From the NCBI GenBank assembly GCA_963778225.1, contig CAVZTR010000004.1, positions 248,001 to 312,000 of the forward strand: a stretch of DNA of 64,000 bases. The letters run 5' to 3'. Within the stretch, counting starts at the first letter, position 1, and each line of letters begins with the position of its first letter. This stretch comes from JAGVSR01 sp963778225. Lineage in GTDB: Bacteria; Pseudomonadota; Alphaproteobacteria; Rhizobiales; Hyphomicrobiaceae. A program made the translations under genes and the position numbers. Below the pieces are notes generated by a model, which worked only from the letters and a program-made list of their open reading frames with translations, was not told where the DNA came from and did no database searches. Positions 17,031-25,464 of this stretch are shown here, piece by piece.

Positions 17031-17639
17031 ATGGCACAGAAGACCGCGGCACGCGGCCGGCCGAAGGGCACGGGCCTCGATGATGCCGGTCCCCTTGCGG
17101 CCATCGCCGAATTGATCGCCGCCAATCCCGGCATGAAGCCGACAACGGCAATCAAGGCTCTTGGCTTTACCGACCCTTCGACGGTTCGCCGTTTGCGGGA
17201 CAAGTACCAGCAGCGGCGTGCTCACTATCAAGCGACGCCGGCGGCTCTGCCACCGGCCTCGACGCAGCACCGTTCGAACAACGTCATTGCGCTCAGGGCA
17301 CGAAGCCCCGCCGTCCGCCGTGATACGGCACCGGCGCCAGTGAATTCTGGTGCATCGCTCACATCGCACGCAGCAACAGGTGACGAAGCGTCACCGGTTT
17401 CCGACGAGCACCCGGCACAGCCTCAATCACGTGCCAAACCTGACCTTTTCGTAGCAGCATATGCAGCCAGCATCGCGACTGCGAAGACGGCGATCCACTT
17501 GCACTACAAGTCACTCTGGTACGCGTTCCACTGGTCACCCTTTGCGTGCGCACTTCGAAATACTGAGTACACGCGTCTCGTACTTTCGAGCTTGAAGGAC
17601 AAGGACGACGACCCGCGGTGTTCGCGACCCTCGGACTGA
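17031..17639 (+). CDS. Small protein with AT-hook-like motif and putative HTH
   Basis: 202 residues; family not recognised. The N terminus has a GRPKGTG motif of AT-hook type (residues 9-15). It is followed by a helix-turn-helix-like stretch (MKPTTAIKALGFTDPSTVRRLRDKYQQ). The middle is Pro/Ala/Ser-rich and low in complexity. The C terminus (VAAYAASIATAKTAIHLHYKSLWYAFHWSPFACALRN) is an aromatic, amphipathic segment that recalls phasin-like helices, without proof. The start has AAGGT eight bases upstream, and a good terminator follows. The upstream 16783-17030 gap is AT-richer than its surroundings and presumably holds its promoter. A nucleoid or storage-granule role is speculation. Confidence 0.6.
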   Translation: MAQKTAARGRPKGTGLDDAGPLAAIAELIAANPGMKPTTAIKALGFTDPSTVRRLRDKYQQRRAHYQATPAALPPASTQHRSNNVIALRARSPAVRRDTAPAPVNSGASLTSHAATGDEASPVSDEHPAQPQSRAKPDLFVAAYAASIATAKTAIHLHYKSLWYAFHWSPFACALRNTEYTRLVLSSLKDKDDDPRCSRPSD

Positions 17640-17673
17640 AGCCCGCCTGCAAGCCCGTTCCATGCAAACTTTG

Positions 17674-17707
17674 AAGGCCGCTCCCCAAGCGGCCTTTTCT
17701 TTTTTCT
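17674..17707 (+). terminator. Intrinsic terminator
   Basis: AAGGCCGC at 17674-17681 pairs with GCGGCCTT at 17689-17696, followed by a T-rich tract (TTCTTTTTT). It ends the gene at 17031 and lies in front of the convergent coaA. Confidence 0.9.
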
Positions 17708-17732
17708 CCGTGTTTCTGGCTGCGGAGAAAAA

Positions 17733-18803
17733 TCAGAGTTTGCGAAGGGCGACCGACTCGACGCGATGGTCTGCGGTCTTGCGCAAGATGAGGCGGGCAC
17801 GCTGCCGCGTCGGGAGAATGTTTTCTTCAAGATTCCGGGCGTTGATCGTCGACCAAAGCTCCAAGGCCCGCGCCTTTGCTTCATCGGGAGACATTCCGGC
17901 GTACTTGTGAAAATACGCGCCGGGATCGCGGAAAGCTGTAGAGCGCAGGCGCATGAAGCGTTCGAGGTACCACTCCTCGATGATCGCGGCATCGGCATCC
18001 AGGTAGATCGAGAAATCAAAGAAATCTGAGACGAACGGGATCTCCGCGCCGTCCTTGGGCAGGCGGGCAGGCTGCAGCACGTTCAATCCCTCGACGATCA
18101 AAATGTCTGGGCGGCGCAGGACAGCTTTTTGGTCCGGAAGGATGTCGTAGTGAAAGTGCGAATAGACGGGCGCTTCGACGACGTCCTTGCCTGACTTTAC
18201 ATCGGCAAGAAACGTCAACAGGGCGGCGGTATCGAAGCTTTCGGGAAAACCCTTCCGATTCATGATTCCGCGGGACTGGAGTTCGGCGTTGGGAAGAAGA
18301 AATCCGTCGGTGGTGATCAGATCTACGCGGGGGTGATCCGGCCAGCGGGCAAGCAACGCCTTCAACACACGCGCCGTTGTGCTCTTGCCGACGGCGACGG
18401 AGCCTGCGACGCCGATGATGAAGGGAACTTTGCCGTCGGTGCGGCCGAGAAATGTGGTGGTAACGGCGTGGAGCTTTTGGAGCGCGGCAACGTAGAGATT
18501 GAGCAGGCGGGAGAGGGGAAGATAAATCTGCTCGACTTCTTCGACGGAGAGTTCCTCGATGATACCCGAGAGCTGTTCGAGCTCATCGGGCAGCAGCGTC
18601 ATCGGCGTGTCAGCGCGCAGCCGGGCCCAGTCCGCTCGTGTGAAGATGCGGTAGGGAGAAAAAACCAGATCGCCGTCTTGCGCATTGGTCGGGACAACGA
18701 GACGGCGCTTCCCCGATCCAGCAGGAACACGCACCTGGTTCTGCCGTTTGCGGCGCTTTGCCCGGCGCTCTTGAACTGGACTCACGGGAACCGAACACTC
18801 CAC
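17733..18803 (-). CDS. coaA: Type I pantothenate kinase
   Basis: A 356-residue CoaA, first step of coenzyme A synthesis (pantothenate to 4'-phosphopantothenate). The P-loop is GVAGSVAVGKS at residues 131-141. Further family markers are TTDGFLLPNAELQSRGIMNRKGFPESFD, YSHFHYDI and the C-terminal NLEENILPTRQRARLILRK. It is about 40 residues longer than E. coli CoaA at the N terminus, where residues 1-35 are very basic. The listed start is GTG 18803; a second GTG at 18785 is possible. It begins nine bases after hisE. Confidence 0.95.
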   Translation of the reverse strand: MECSVPVSPVQERRAKRRKRQNQVRVPAGSGKRRLVVPTNAQDGDLVFSPYRIFTRADWARLRADTPMTLLPDELEQLSGIIEELSVEEVEQIYLPLSRLLNLYVAALQKLHAVTTTFLGRTDGKVPFIIGVAGSVAVGKSTTARVLKALLARWPDHPRVDLITTDGFLLPNAELQSRGIMNRKGFPESFDTAALLTFLADVKSGKDVVEAPVYSHFHYDILPDQKAVLRRPDILIVEGLNVLQPARLPKDGAEIPFVSDFFDFSIYLDADAAIIEEWYLERFMRLRSTAFRDPGAYFHKYAGMSPDEAKARALELWSTINARNLEENILPTRQRARLILRKTADHRVESVALRKL

Positions 18804-18812
18804 GTTCGAGGG

Positions 18813-19136
18813 TTACGACTTAGGGCGCGCGGCCTTTTCGGCATGACCAGACGTTCCTTGGCGTGACTGCAGAACGGCAAGGACATCTTCTATGGCTATG
18901 TTGCGCGACTCCAGCAGCACGAGAAGATGAAACAGCGCGTCGGCGGCTTCGCCCTTGAGGGCGTCATCGTCCTGCCCGACGGCGGCCATGACGGTCTCGA
19001 CAGCCTCTTCGCCAAACTTCTTTGCGCATCGGGCAATGCCGGCGTCGAGGAGCGACCTCGTATAGGACGCCTCAGCCGACGCTGACCGGCGCGCCTTGAT
19101 GGTTGCTGCCAGTTCGATCAGAACGGTGTCGGACAT
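18813..19136 (-). CDS. hisE: Phosphoribosyl-ATP pyrophosphatase
   Basis: A 107-residue MazG-fold enzyme for the second step of histidine synthesis. The metal-binding EExxE/ExxD pattern shows in KKFGEEAVETVMAA and GEAADALFHLLVLL. The usual alphaproteobacterial order is hisF-hisE-coaA; here hisE and coaA are together while hisF is not upstream, where parB is found instead. Confidence 0.93.
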   Translation of the reverse strand: MSDTVLIELAATIKARRSASAEASYTRSLLDAGIARCAKKFGEEAVETVMAAVGQDDDALKGEAADALFHLLVLLESRNIAIEDVLAVLQSRQGTSGHAEKAARPKS

Positions 19137-19236
19137 TGGATTACCTTGGGCCCACGGAGAGGACCCGATGGCGATGCCTCACCGCTCTGGGCGCGTCAAG
19201 GACTTAAGATGAGCGTGGCAAACCGACTGCGGTTTT

Positions 19237-20121
19237 CTACTCGGACATGCCGGTAAGGCGCATGCGGATGTAGTCAAGCTGGTCAAAGTTGCCGAACTTG
19301 ATCGTCATGACGCCGCTTTCGCCGGAGCTGCGCTTAATCTCGACCTTAAGCCCGAGGGCGTCGGTCAGCTCCTTTTCGAAGGCGCGGGTGTCGGGGTCTT
19401 TGTCACGGACCTTGCGCGCCGTCGAGCCTGGCTGGCCGATGGGACCGGCCTGCACGAGGGCTTCAACCTCGCGGACATTCAAGCTCTGGTCGATGATCTT
19501 CTGGGCCAAGTTTTCGGCATCATCCCGGCCGACGAGAGCGCGGGCATGACCGGGGGTTAAAGAACCAGCCTGAACTAGGCTCTGCACGCTCGCCGGAAGC
19601 TTCAAAAGGCGCAACGTATTCGTGACGTGGCTGCGGCTCTTGCCGATGATTTCGGAGACCTGCTCCTGGCTGTAATCAAACCGCTCGATCAGGTCGCGAT
19701 AGCCGGAAGCTTCTTCGATAGCGTTGAGGTCAGCACGCTGGACGTTCTCGATGATAGCGAGTTCGAGCACTTCTTTGTCGTCGAGGCTGCGAACGATAAC
19801 TGGGACTGTGTGCAGGCCCGCACGCAGCGCCGCCCGCCAGCGGCGCTCGCCGGCGACGATCTCGTACATCTGCTCGTTGTCGGGATCGACGCGAACGATG
19901 ATCGGCTGGACGAGACCCTTGGTGCGGATCGACTCGGCGAGTTCGGCCAACTCGTCTTCGCGGAAGTCCTTACGCGGGTTAAACCGACCACCTCGCAGCT
20001 GATCCGTGCCGACTAGACGCTGCTCCCCCTCTGCGGGGCCGCGCGGCGCGACGCTCGGCGTATCGCCGATCAGCGAAGCGAGACCACGGCCAAGACGGCT
20101 CTTCTGCAGGGGCACGTTCAT
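19237..20121 (-). CDS. parB: Chromosome-partitioning protein ParB
   Basis: 294 residues. The N terminus RLGRGLASLIGD is the ParA-contact segment of chromosomal ParB. The CTPase/ParB-box region holds NPRKDFREDELAELAESIRTKGL and GERRWRAALRAG. The HTH (DYSQEQVSEIIGKSRSHVTNTLRLLKLP) binds parS, and the C-terminal part dimerises. It loads at the parS sites nearby (21666, 23731, 23790) and spreads as a clamp. The ATG at 20121 is used, 85 bases after parA. Confidence 0.97.
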   Translation of the reverse strand: MNVPLQKSRLGRGLASLIGDTPSVAPRGPAEGEQRLVGTDQLRGGRFNPRKDFREDELAELAESIRTKGLVQPIIVRVDPDNEQMYEIVAGERRWRAALRAGLHTVPVIVRSLDDKEVLELAIIENVQRADLNAIEEASGYRDLIERFDYSQEQVSEIIGKSRSHVTNTLRLLKLPASVQSLVQAGSLTPGHARALVGRDDAENLAQKIIDQSLNVREVEALVQAGPIGQPGSTARKVRDKDPDTRAFEKELTDALGLKVEIKRSSGESGVMTIKFGNFDQLDYIRMRLTGMSE

Positions 20122-20206
20122 CGTTCTCTTCACCTTTGCAAAGGTCAGCAACCCAATGGCTTTATGTCACTCACACACGTACAGCCGCGCGGGTATACCC
20201 CAAAAC

Positions 20207-21040
20207 TCAAGCCGCTTTCGTCTGCCGCTCGCGCTCGATCATCTCGCTGGCGAGGCGGATGTAGGCTTGGCTACCCGCGCAATCGTAATCGTAGAGCAGG
20301 ATAGGCTTGCCGTGCGATGGCGCTTCAGCCACGCGCGTATTGCGCGGGATGACGCTCTCGTAAACTTTCGGGCCGAAGAAGGCTCGGACGTTGTCGGCCA
20401 CTTCGCGGGAGAGCGATGTGCGCGCGTCGTGCATCGTCAGCACCACACCCTGGATCTCGAGGCGCGGATTGAGCGTCGCGCGGATCTGATCGATCGACTC
20501 TTTGAGCTGCGAAATACCTTCAAGGGCGAAAAACTCACACTGCACCGGCACGATCACCGCATTGGCGGCGGCGAGCGCGTTGAGCGTCAGCAGGTTGAGT
20601 GAAGGCGGGCAATCGATGAGGATGTAGCTGATCGACGGCTGGCCAGGCGCTGCGCGCGCGCGGCCGATGAGCGCCGTGACGGCGTCGCGAAGTTTGAAGG
20701 GACGGCCGACGTCATTGATGAGATCGTGCTCGATGCCTACCAGATCGCTGTTCGCCGGGACGACGGACAATCCAGGAACGGCTGTCGCAACGGCGGCGTC
20801 AGTAAGGGAACAGCCGCCCACCATGACATCGTAGGCGGTTCTGGCGCGGGCTTCGGGCGCCACTCCAAGCCCAGTCGAAGCATTCCCCTGCGGATCAAGA
20901 TCAATGACCAGCACCTGCTCACCGATCGCGGCGAGCGCCGTGCCGAGATTGATGGCCGTCGTCGTTTTGCCGACGCCGCCCTTCTGGTTGGCTACCGCCA
21001 AAACCCTAAGGCGGGTGCCAGTCTGATCAATGCCGGTCAC
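20207..21040 (-). CDS. parA: Chromosome-partitioning ATPase ParA
   Basis: A 277-residue Walker-type partition ATPase with deviant Walker A KGGVGKTTTAINLG, Walker A' VIDLDPQGNASTGLG and Walker B YILIDCPPSLNLLTLNAL. It moves ParB-parS complexes apart. The start is GTG at 21040: GGAGGG lies eight bases upstream, and the longer frame to 21103 would overlap rsmG. Confidence 0.97.
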   Translation of the reverse strand: MTGIDQTGTRLRVLAVANQKGGVGKTTTAINLGTALAAIGEQVLVIDLDPQGNASTGLGVAPEARARTAYDVMVGGCSLTDAAVATAVPGLSVVPANSDLVGIEHDLINDVGRPFKLRDAVTALIGRARAAPGQPSISYILIDCPPSLNLLTLNALAAANAVIVPVQCEFFALEGISQLKESIDQIRATLNPRLEIQGVVLTMHDARTSLSREVADNVRAFFGPKVYESVIPRNTRVAEAPSHGKPILLYDYDCAGSQAYIRLASEMIERERQTKAA

Positions 21041-21068
21041 GGGGCTTTCCCTCCGTTGGCGACGGGGC

Positions 21069-21734
21069 TCATCCCCGCGGACTGAGGTCGCGAACACAAA
21101 CAATGCGCGCCATCGGATCTGTCAAGCTGGGTTTTAGCTCCAACTCGAAGTTCCAGGCTGCACGGGCCGCTTCGACCTCATTCTCTGCATCGCGGCCCTT
21201 CAGAAACAATCCCAACGTTGTGGACTGCCAAAAAGGGTGGGCAAGGCGGAAAAGTTCAGTCAGCGGCGCCAGAGCGCGTGCCGAAACCACTTCAACTGTG
21301 CCGACCTTATCGCGAGTCGAGGCTAATTCGATTCTCGTCCCCAAGATGTCCACAGGGCACCCGGTCTGCCGGGCCACCTCGCGGAGAAACGCAGCCTTGC
21401 GCGTGTCGCTCTCGATCAGCGTCATGCGCAGATCAGGCGCGGTCGAACCAGAATCGCGAGCTAAAAGTGCGATGACGAGGCCGGGGAAGCCGGCCCCGGA
21501 GCCGAGATCGGTCCACGTTTGCACGTTCGGGGGAGCCAAGGTCCAGAGCTGTGCAGAATCAGCGAAATGCCGAGACCATAATGATTCGAGCGTGCTGGGG
21601 GCAATGAGCTGGACGGCCTTCTGCCACTGCTTGAGCAAGACAGCGTAAGATTCGAATTTTGCAGCAGTTTCACGTGAAACTCCGAACGCGCGTGCAAAAG
21701 AGGCGGCGTCGGAAACGGTCGCTAAGTTGGTCAT
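21069..21734 (-). CDS. rsmG: 16S rRNA (guanine527-N7)-methyltransferase RsmG
   Basis: 221 residues. The S-adenosylmethionine pocket is WTDLGSGAGFPGLVIALLA, followed by MTLIESDTRKAAFLREV and the VSARALAPLTEL motif. It methylates G527 of 16S rRNA. Its start overlaps the mnmG stop (ATGA). The codons for VSRET near residues 18-22 carry an intragenic parS site at 21666-21681. Confidence 0.96.
   Translation of the reverse strand: MTNLATVSDAASFARAFGVSRETAAKFESYAVLLKQWQKAVQLIAPSTLESLWSRHFADSAQLWTLAPPNVQTWTDLGSGAGFPGLVIALLARDSGSTAPDLRMTLIESDTRKAAFLREVARQTGCPVDILGTRIELASTRDKVGTVEVVSARALAPLTELFRLAHPFWQSTTLGLFLKGRDAENEVEAARAAWNFELELKPSLTDPMARIVCVRDLSPRG
21666..21681. other. parS: parS site inside rsmG
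   Basis: The 16-bp perfect palindrome AGTTTCACGTGAAACT contains the GTTTCACGTGAAAC core of chromosomal parS. It lies in rsmG codons and reads V-S-R-E-T, so the ParB site is embedded in coding sequence. Confidence 0.9.
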
Positions 21735-23623
21735 GCACGCGACCGTTCAGCGGATGCTGCTTTGGCGTGTTTTCTGACGGCAACGAGCAGAAGCGTGAGC
21801 CCAGCGGGCGTCATTCCGTCAATGCGACCGGCTTGGGCCAGGGTGCGGGGTTGCTGTGCCACAAGCTTCTGCCGGACTTCATTTGAAAGGCTCCGGATCG
21901 ACGCGAAATCAAAGCCGGCCGGAATGGCCACGGCCTCGTCACGCTTCAGGGCGGCGACGTCTTCATCTTGGCGGCGGACGTAAGCGGCGTATCGTGCGTC
22001 GATTTCAATCTGAGAAGCGGTGGCGGCGGGAATCTCCCGCAATTCCGGCCATATAGCCGCCAAGCGATCGAGTGTGATTTCCGGGAATGCAAGCAGTTCG
22101 AAGGCCGAGCGGCGGCGGCCGTCGCGGTTGATGCTTAGACCCTCGGCTGCGGCCTCATTGGGCGTCAACGTCAGGCTATCGAGCATCGTGCGGCTTCGTT
22201 CAAGACCTGACATCCGCTCTGTGAAGACCGCTGCGCGCTCGGTACCGACACAGCCGATGGACAGGCCCAAGGGCGTCAGCCGCTGATCGGCGTTATCCGC
22301 CCGCAACTTCAGGCGAAATTCTGCGCGGGAGGTGAACATGCGATACGGCTCGCTGACCCCGCGCGTCACGAGGTCGTCAATCATCACACCGATGTAGGCG
22401 TCTGAGCGCGACAGCTTGAAGACGTGACCGCCGCCACCCGCGGCCAGCGCCGCATTGATGCCGGCAACGATGCCCTGGGCGGCGGCTTCTTCGTAGCCCG
22501 TGGTGCCGTTGATCTGACCGGCCAGGAACAGGCCAGCTAAGCGTTTGACTTCGAGGGTGGATTCGAGTTCGCGGGGATCGACGTAGTCGTACTCGATGGC
22601 GTAGCCGGGGCGCAGGATCGTGACCTGCTCAAGGCCCGGAATCGTGCGGATGAACGCCTCCTGGATCTCAGCAGGAAGCGAGGTCGAAATGCCGTTTGGA
22701 TAGACCGTTGGGTCGTCGAGGCCTTCGGGCTCCAGGAAAATCTGGTGTGTTTCGCGATCGGCGAAACGGACGACCTTATCCTCGATCGAGGGGCAATAGC
22801 GGGGGCCAACGCTCTGAATCTGGCCGCAATACAAGGGCGAGCGACTGAGGTTCTCGCGAATGATGGCATGGGTCTGAGGCGTTGTTTGCGTGACGCCGCA
22901 GGCGATCTGGGGCGTCGTGATGGCCTTCGTCAAAAACGAAAAGGGGACCGGCGGGTCATCGCCCGGCTGACTGGCCAAGCGGTCCCAGGCAATCGTTCGG
23001 CCGTCGAGACGCGCCGGGGTGCCGGTCTTGAGGCGGCCCATGGCCAAGCCGAGGCCGTAAAGGCGTTCTGAAATACCCCGGGCGGGGGCTTCGCCGTGGC
23101 GGCCGGCCGGCGTTCGAGTTTCGCCGAGATGGATCAGGCCGTTCAAAAACGTGCCGGTGGTGAGAACGACCGCGCCAGCCCTGATGCTGCGACCATCCTC
23201 AAGCGTGAGGCCGGACACGCGCTCTGACTCGACCAGAAGGTCGTGGACGGCGCCTTCGATGACCGTGAGGTCGGGCGTGGCGCGGATCGCCGCCTGCATG
23301 GCCTCGCGGTAGAGCTTGCGGTCGGCCTGCGCGCGGGGGCCCTGGACGGCGGGGCCCTTGGAGCGGTTGAGCAGGCGGAACTGGATACCGGCGGCATCGG
23401 CTACGCGGCCCATCAGGCCATCGAGGGCGTCGACTTCGCGGACAAGGTGGCCTTTGCCCAGTCCGCCGATTGCCGGGTTGCACGACATCTCGCCGATGGT
23501 GGCGAAGCGGTGGGTGACGAGAGCCGTGCGCGCGCCCATGCGGGCCGCGGCGGCGGCGGCTTCGACACCCGCGTGGCCACCGCCCACGACGATGACGTCG
23601 TAGGTGTGTTGGGTGGGCGACAT
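21731..23623 (-). CDS. mnmG: tRNA uridine-5-carboxymethylaminomethyl modification enzyme MnmG
   Basis: A 630-residue FAD protein. The dinucleotide fold is VIVVGGGHAGVEAAAAAARMG. Family signatures CNPAIGGLGKGHLVREVDALDG and GYAIEYDYVDPRELESTLE are present, and the C-terminal helical domain binds MnmE. With MnmE it modifies the wobble uridine of several tRNAs. It is followed by rsmG with a four-base overlap; mnmE is upstream on the same strand, separated by the parS-bearing gap. Confidence 0.98.
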   Translation of the reverse strand: MSPTQHTYDVIVVGGGHAGVEAAAAAARMGARTALVTHRFATIGEMSCNPAIGGLGKGHLVREVDALDGLMGRVADAAGIQFRLLNRSKGPAVQGPRAQADRKLYREAMQAAIRATPDLTVIEGAVHDLLVESERVSGLTLEDGRSIRAGAVVLTTGTFLNGLIHLGETRTPAGRHGEAPARGISERLYGLGLAMGRLKTGTPARLDGRTIAWDRLASQPGDDPPVPFSFLTKAITTPQIACGVTQTTPQTHAIIRENLSRSPLYCGQIQSVGPRYCPSIEDKVVRFADRETHQIFLEPEGLDDPTVYPNGISTSLPAEIQEAFIRTIPGLEQVTILRPGYAIEYDYVDPRELESTLEVKRLAGLFLAGQINGTTGYEEAAAQGIVAGINAALAAGGGGHVFKLSRSDAYIGVMIDDLVTRGVSEPYRMFTSRAEFRLKLRADNADQRLTPLGLSIGCVGTERAAVFTERMSGLERSRTMLDSLTLTPNEAAAEGLSINRDGRRRSAFELLAFPEITLDRLAAIWPELREIPAATASQIEIDARYAAYVRRQDEDVAALKRDEAVAIPAGFDFASIRSLSNEVRQKLVAQQPRTLAQAGRIDGMTPAGLTLLLVAVRKHAKAASAERSRA

Positions 23624-23730
23624 TGGGTTGTGAGGGGGTTGACAGGAGCCATGAGCGTTCTTCTAGCCGAAAATGCGGAGAGGAAAAGCGCTCTTCCCAC
23701 GCTAACCGATTCCAAAACCGTGAAGAATCC

Positions 23731-23744
23731 GTTTCACGTGAAAC
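23731..23744. other. parS: parS site between mnmG and mnmE
   Basis: GTTTCACGTGAAAC, a perfect 14-bp palindrome identical to the parS core, in the 226-bp gap upstream of mnmG. Confidence 0.92.
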
Positions 23745-23789
23745 AGGGCACCGAATCAACCCGACCAGGCTGCCAGTCCTTACCGAAGT

Positions 23790-23803
23790 GTTTCACGTGA
23801 ATC
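23790..23803. other. parS: Imperfect parS site
   Basis: GTTTCACGTGAATC, one base different from the parS core, 59 bp from the perfect copy in the same gap. It may be a weaker ParB site. Confidence 0.75.
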
Positions 23804-23849
23804 ATCGGTGAAATTCACGGGACTCGGCGGGGCCTGAGGCGGTCGCCGA

Positions 23850-25202
23850 TCATTTTCCAATGCAAAATCGGCCGAAGATCTGACCGAGGACGTCCTCAAC
23901 GTCGATGCGACCGGTGAGGCGGCCGAGCGCATGGGCCGCCCGACGCAGATCCTCAGCGCGCAGCTCGGTCTCATGCGGATTGCCTTCGAGAAAGACGCAC
24001 AAGTGGTGATGGACATCGGTGACGAGGGCGCGCTGGCGGGCGTTGGTCAGAGCGGCAGGCTGGCCGCGATCGTCGAGGCGGTCTTTGGCAATCGCGGCCA
24101 GGCGGGCCGTCAGGTCTTCGAGGCCCTGGCCGGTCTTGGCGGAAAGCAGAACACTGTCGTCGGGAAGAGCCGGCGGCGTACCAGTCTTGATGAGATCCGC
24201 TTTGTTGCGGACGATCAGGACGCGGTCGGCGAGGGGGATGAGGTCAGCGGGGAGCTGAATCTCAGGGGCAGCCGGATCGACGAGCCAGAGAATGAGGTCG
24301 GCCGCGCGCGCGGTCTCGAAGGTCCGGCGGATCCCCTCCTGTTCAATGCGAAGTTCGGTTTGGCGGATGCCAGCAGTATCGGAGAGAATCACGGGGTAGC
24401 CGCCAAGGTCGAGGCGGACTTCAATGACGTCGCGGGTGGTGCCGGCCTCTTCGCTGACAATGGCGGCGGGGCGGCGGGCGAGCGCATTCAGAAGGCTTGA
24501 TTTGCCGACGTTGGGAGGGCCGGCAAGGGCAACCCTAAAGCCGTCGCGCAGGATTTCACCGCGGTTGGAATCGTCGAGATGGTGGCCGATGACGGTTTCG
24601 AGGGTTTCCACCATCGCTCGCCCTTGAGCGAAGCTGCGCTCGCCGACGTCGGCTTCGTCGGAAAAGTCGATGGCCGCTTCCACAAGGGCAATGGCGTCGA
24701 TCAGAGTTGCGCGCCAGTCTTCGATGACCGCAGACAGGCCGCCGGTGGCTTGATGCAGGGCCTGGCGTCGCTGGGCTTCCGTTTCAGCATCAATGAGATC
24801 GGCAAGGCCCTCGGCTTCCGTGAGGTCGAGTTTGCCGTTGTCGAAGGCACGACGTGCGAACTCACCCGCTTCCGCGAGGCGGAAGCCGTGGATCTCTCCC
24901 AGCGCTTCCAGAACTGCGGAAACAACTGCGCGGCCGCCGTGCAGCATCAGTTCGACCACATCCTCGCCGGTGAAGCTTTTGGGGCCCGGAAACCAGATCA
25001 CGAGACCCTTGTCGAGCGGGCGGCTATCGATGGGATGGATGAACGTCCGAGCTGAGGCGATGCGGGGTTTCGGCCGGGGGCGCGTCATCAGGTTCAGCAC
25101 CTGGCCGGCGCGCGGACCGGATACGCGAATGAGCGCGACGCCGGCACGTCCGGGTGCGGTCGACAATGCGAAGATGGTGGTCGACTCGGAGAGCGGAGAC
25201 AT
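23850..25202 (-). CDS. mnmE: tRNA modification GTPase MnmE
   Basis: 450 residues. The N-terminal formyl-THF-binding domain begins with TIFALSTAPGRAGVALIRVSG. The GTPase domain has GPPNVGKSSLLNAL, TTRDVIEV, DTAGIRQTE and NKADL. The C terminus is the CIGK box that is needed for catalysis. It works as a complex with MnmG. It is divergent from the desaturase gene. Confidence 0.98.
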   Translation of the reverse strand: MSPLSESTTIFALSTAPGRAGVALIRVSGPRAGQVLNLMTRPRPKPRIASARTFIHPIDSRPLDKGLVIWFPGPKSFTGEDVVELMLHGGRAVVSAVLEALGEIHGFRLAEAGEFARRAFDNGKLDLTEAEGLADLIDAETEAQRRQALHQATGGLSAVIEDWRATLIDAIALVEAAIDFSDEADVGERSFAQGRAMVETLETVIGHHLDDSNRGEILRDGFRVALAGPPNVGKSSLLNALARRPAAIVSEEAGTTRDVIEVRLDLGGYPVILSDTAGIRQTELRIEQEGIRRTFETARAADLILWLVDPAAPEIQLPADLIPLADRVLIVRNKADLIKTGTPPALPDDSVLLSAKTGQGLEDLTARLAAIAKDRLDDRGQPAALTNARQRALVTDVHHHLCVFLEGNPHETELRAEDLRRAAHALGRLTGRIDVEDVLGQIFGRFCIGK

Positions 25203-25464
25203 CCGGACCTGGAGAGCGTTCGGGAAGGTTCTGGTCGTAGCACGGGAACAGATCCGTCGCGACGGATCTGGCGTTTCGGATGGAACGCGCCGGGCAGGTC
25301 ATGCGTCGTAGAATCGAGAGCGCGGCCGTCCCTCCGGCGCCTTAACCACGCTATCGCGAATCGTTGACAAATTTCGCTTAGGCCTCTGAATCCGTTCACG
25401 AAGAGTGATCACGGCCTGCTGAAAGACGGCCGTTCAGACGACATTGCTCGGGAGTATCTAGTTC

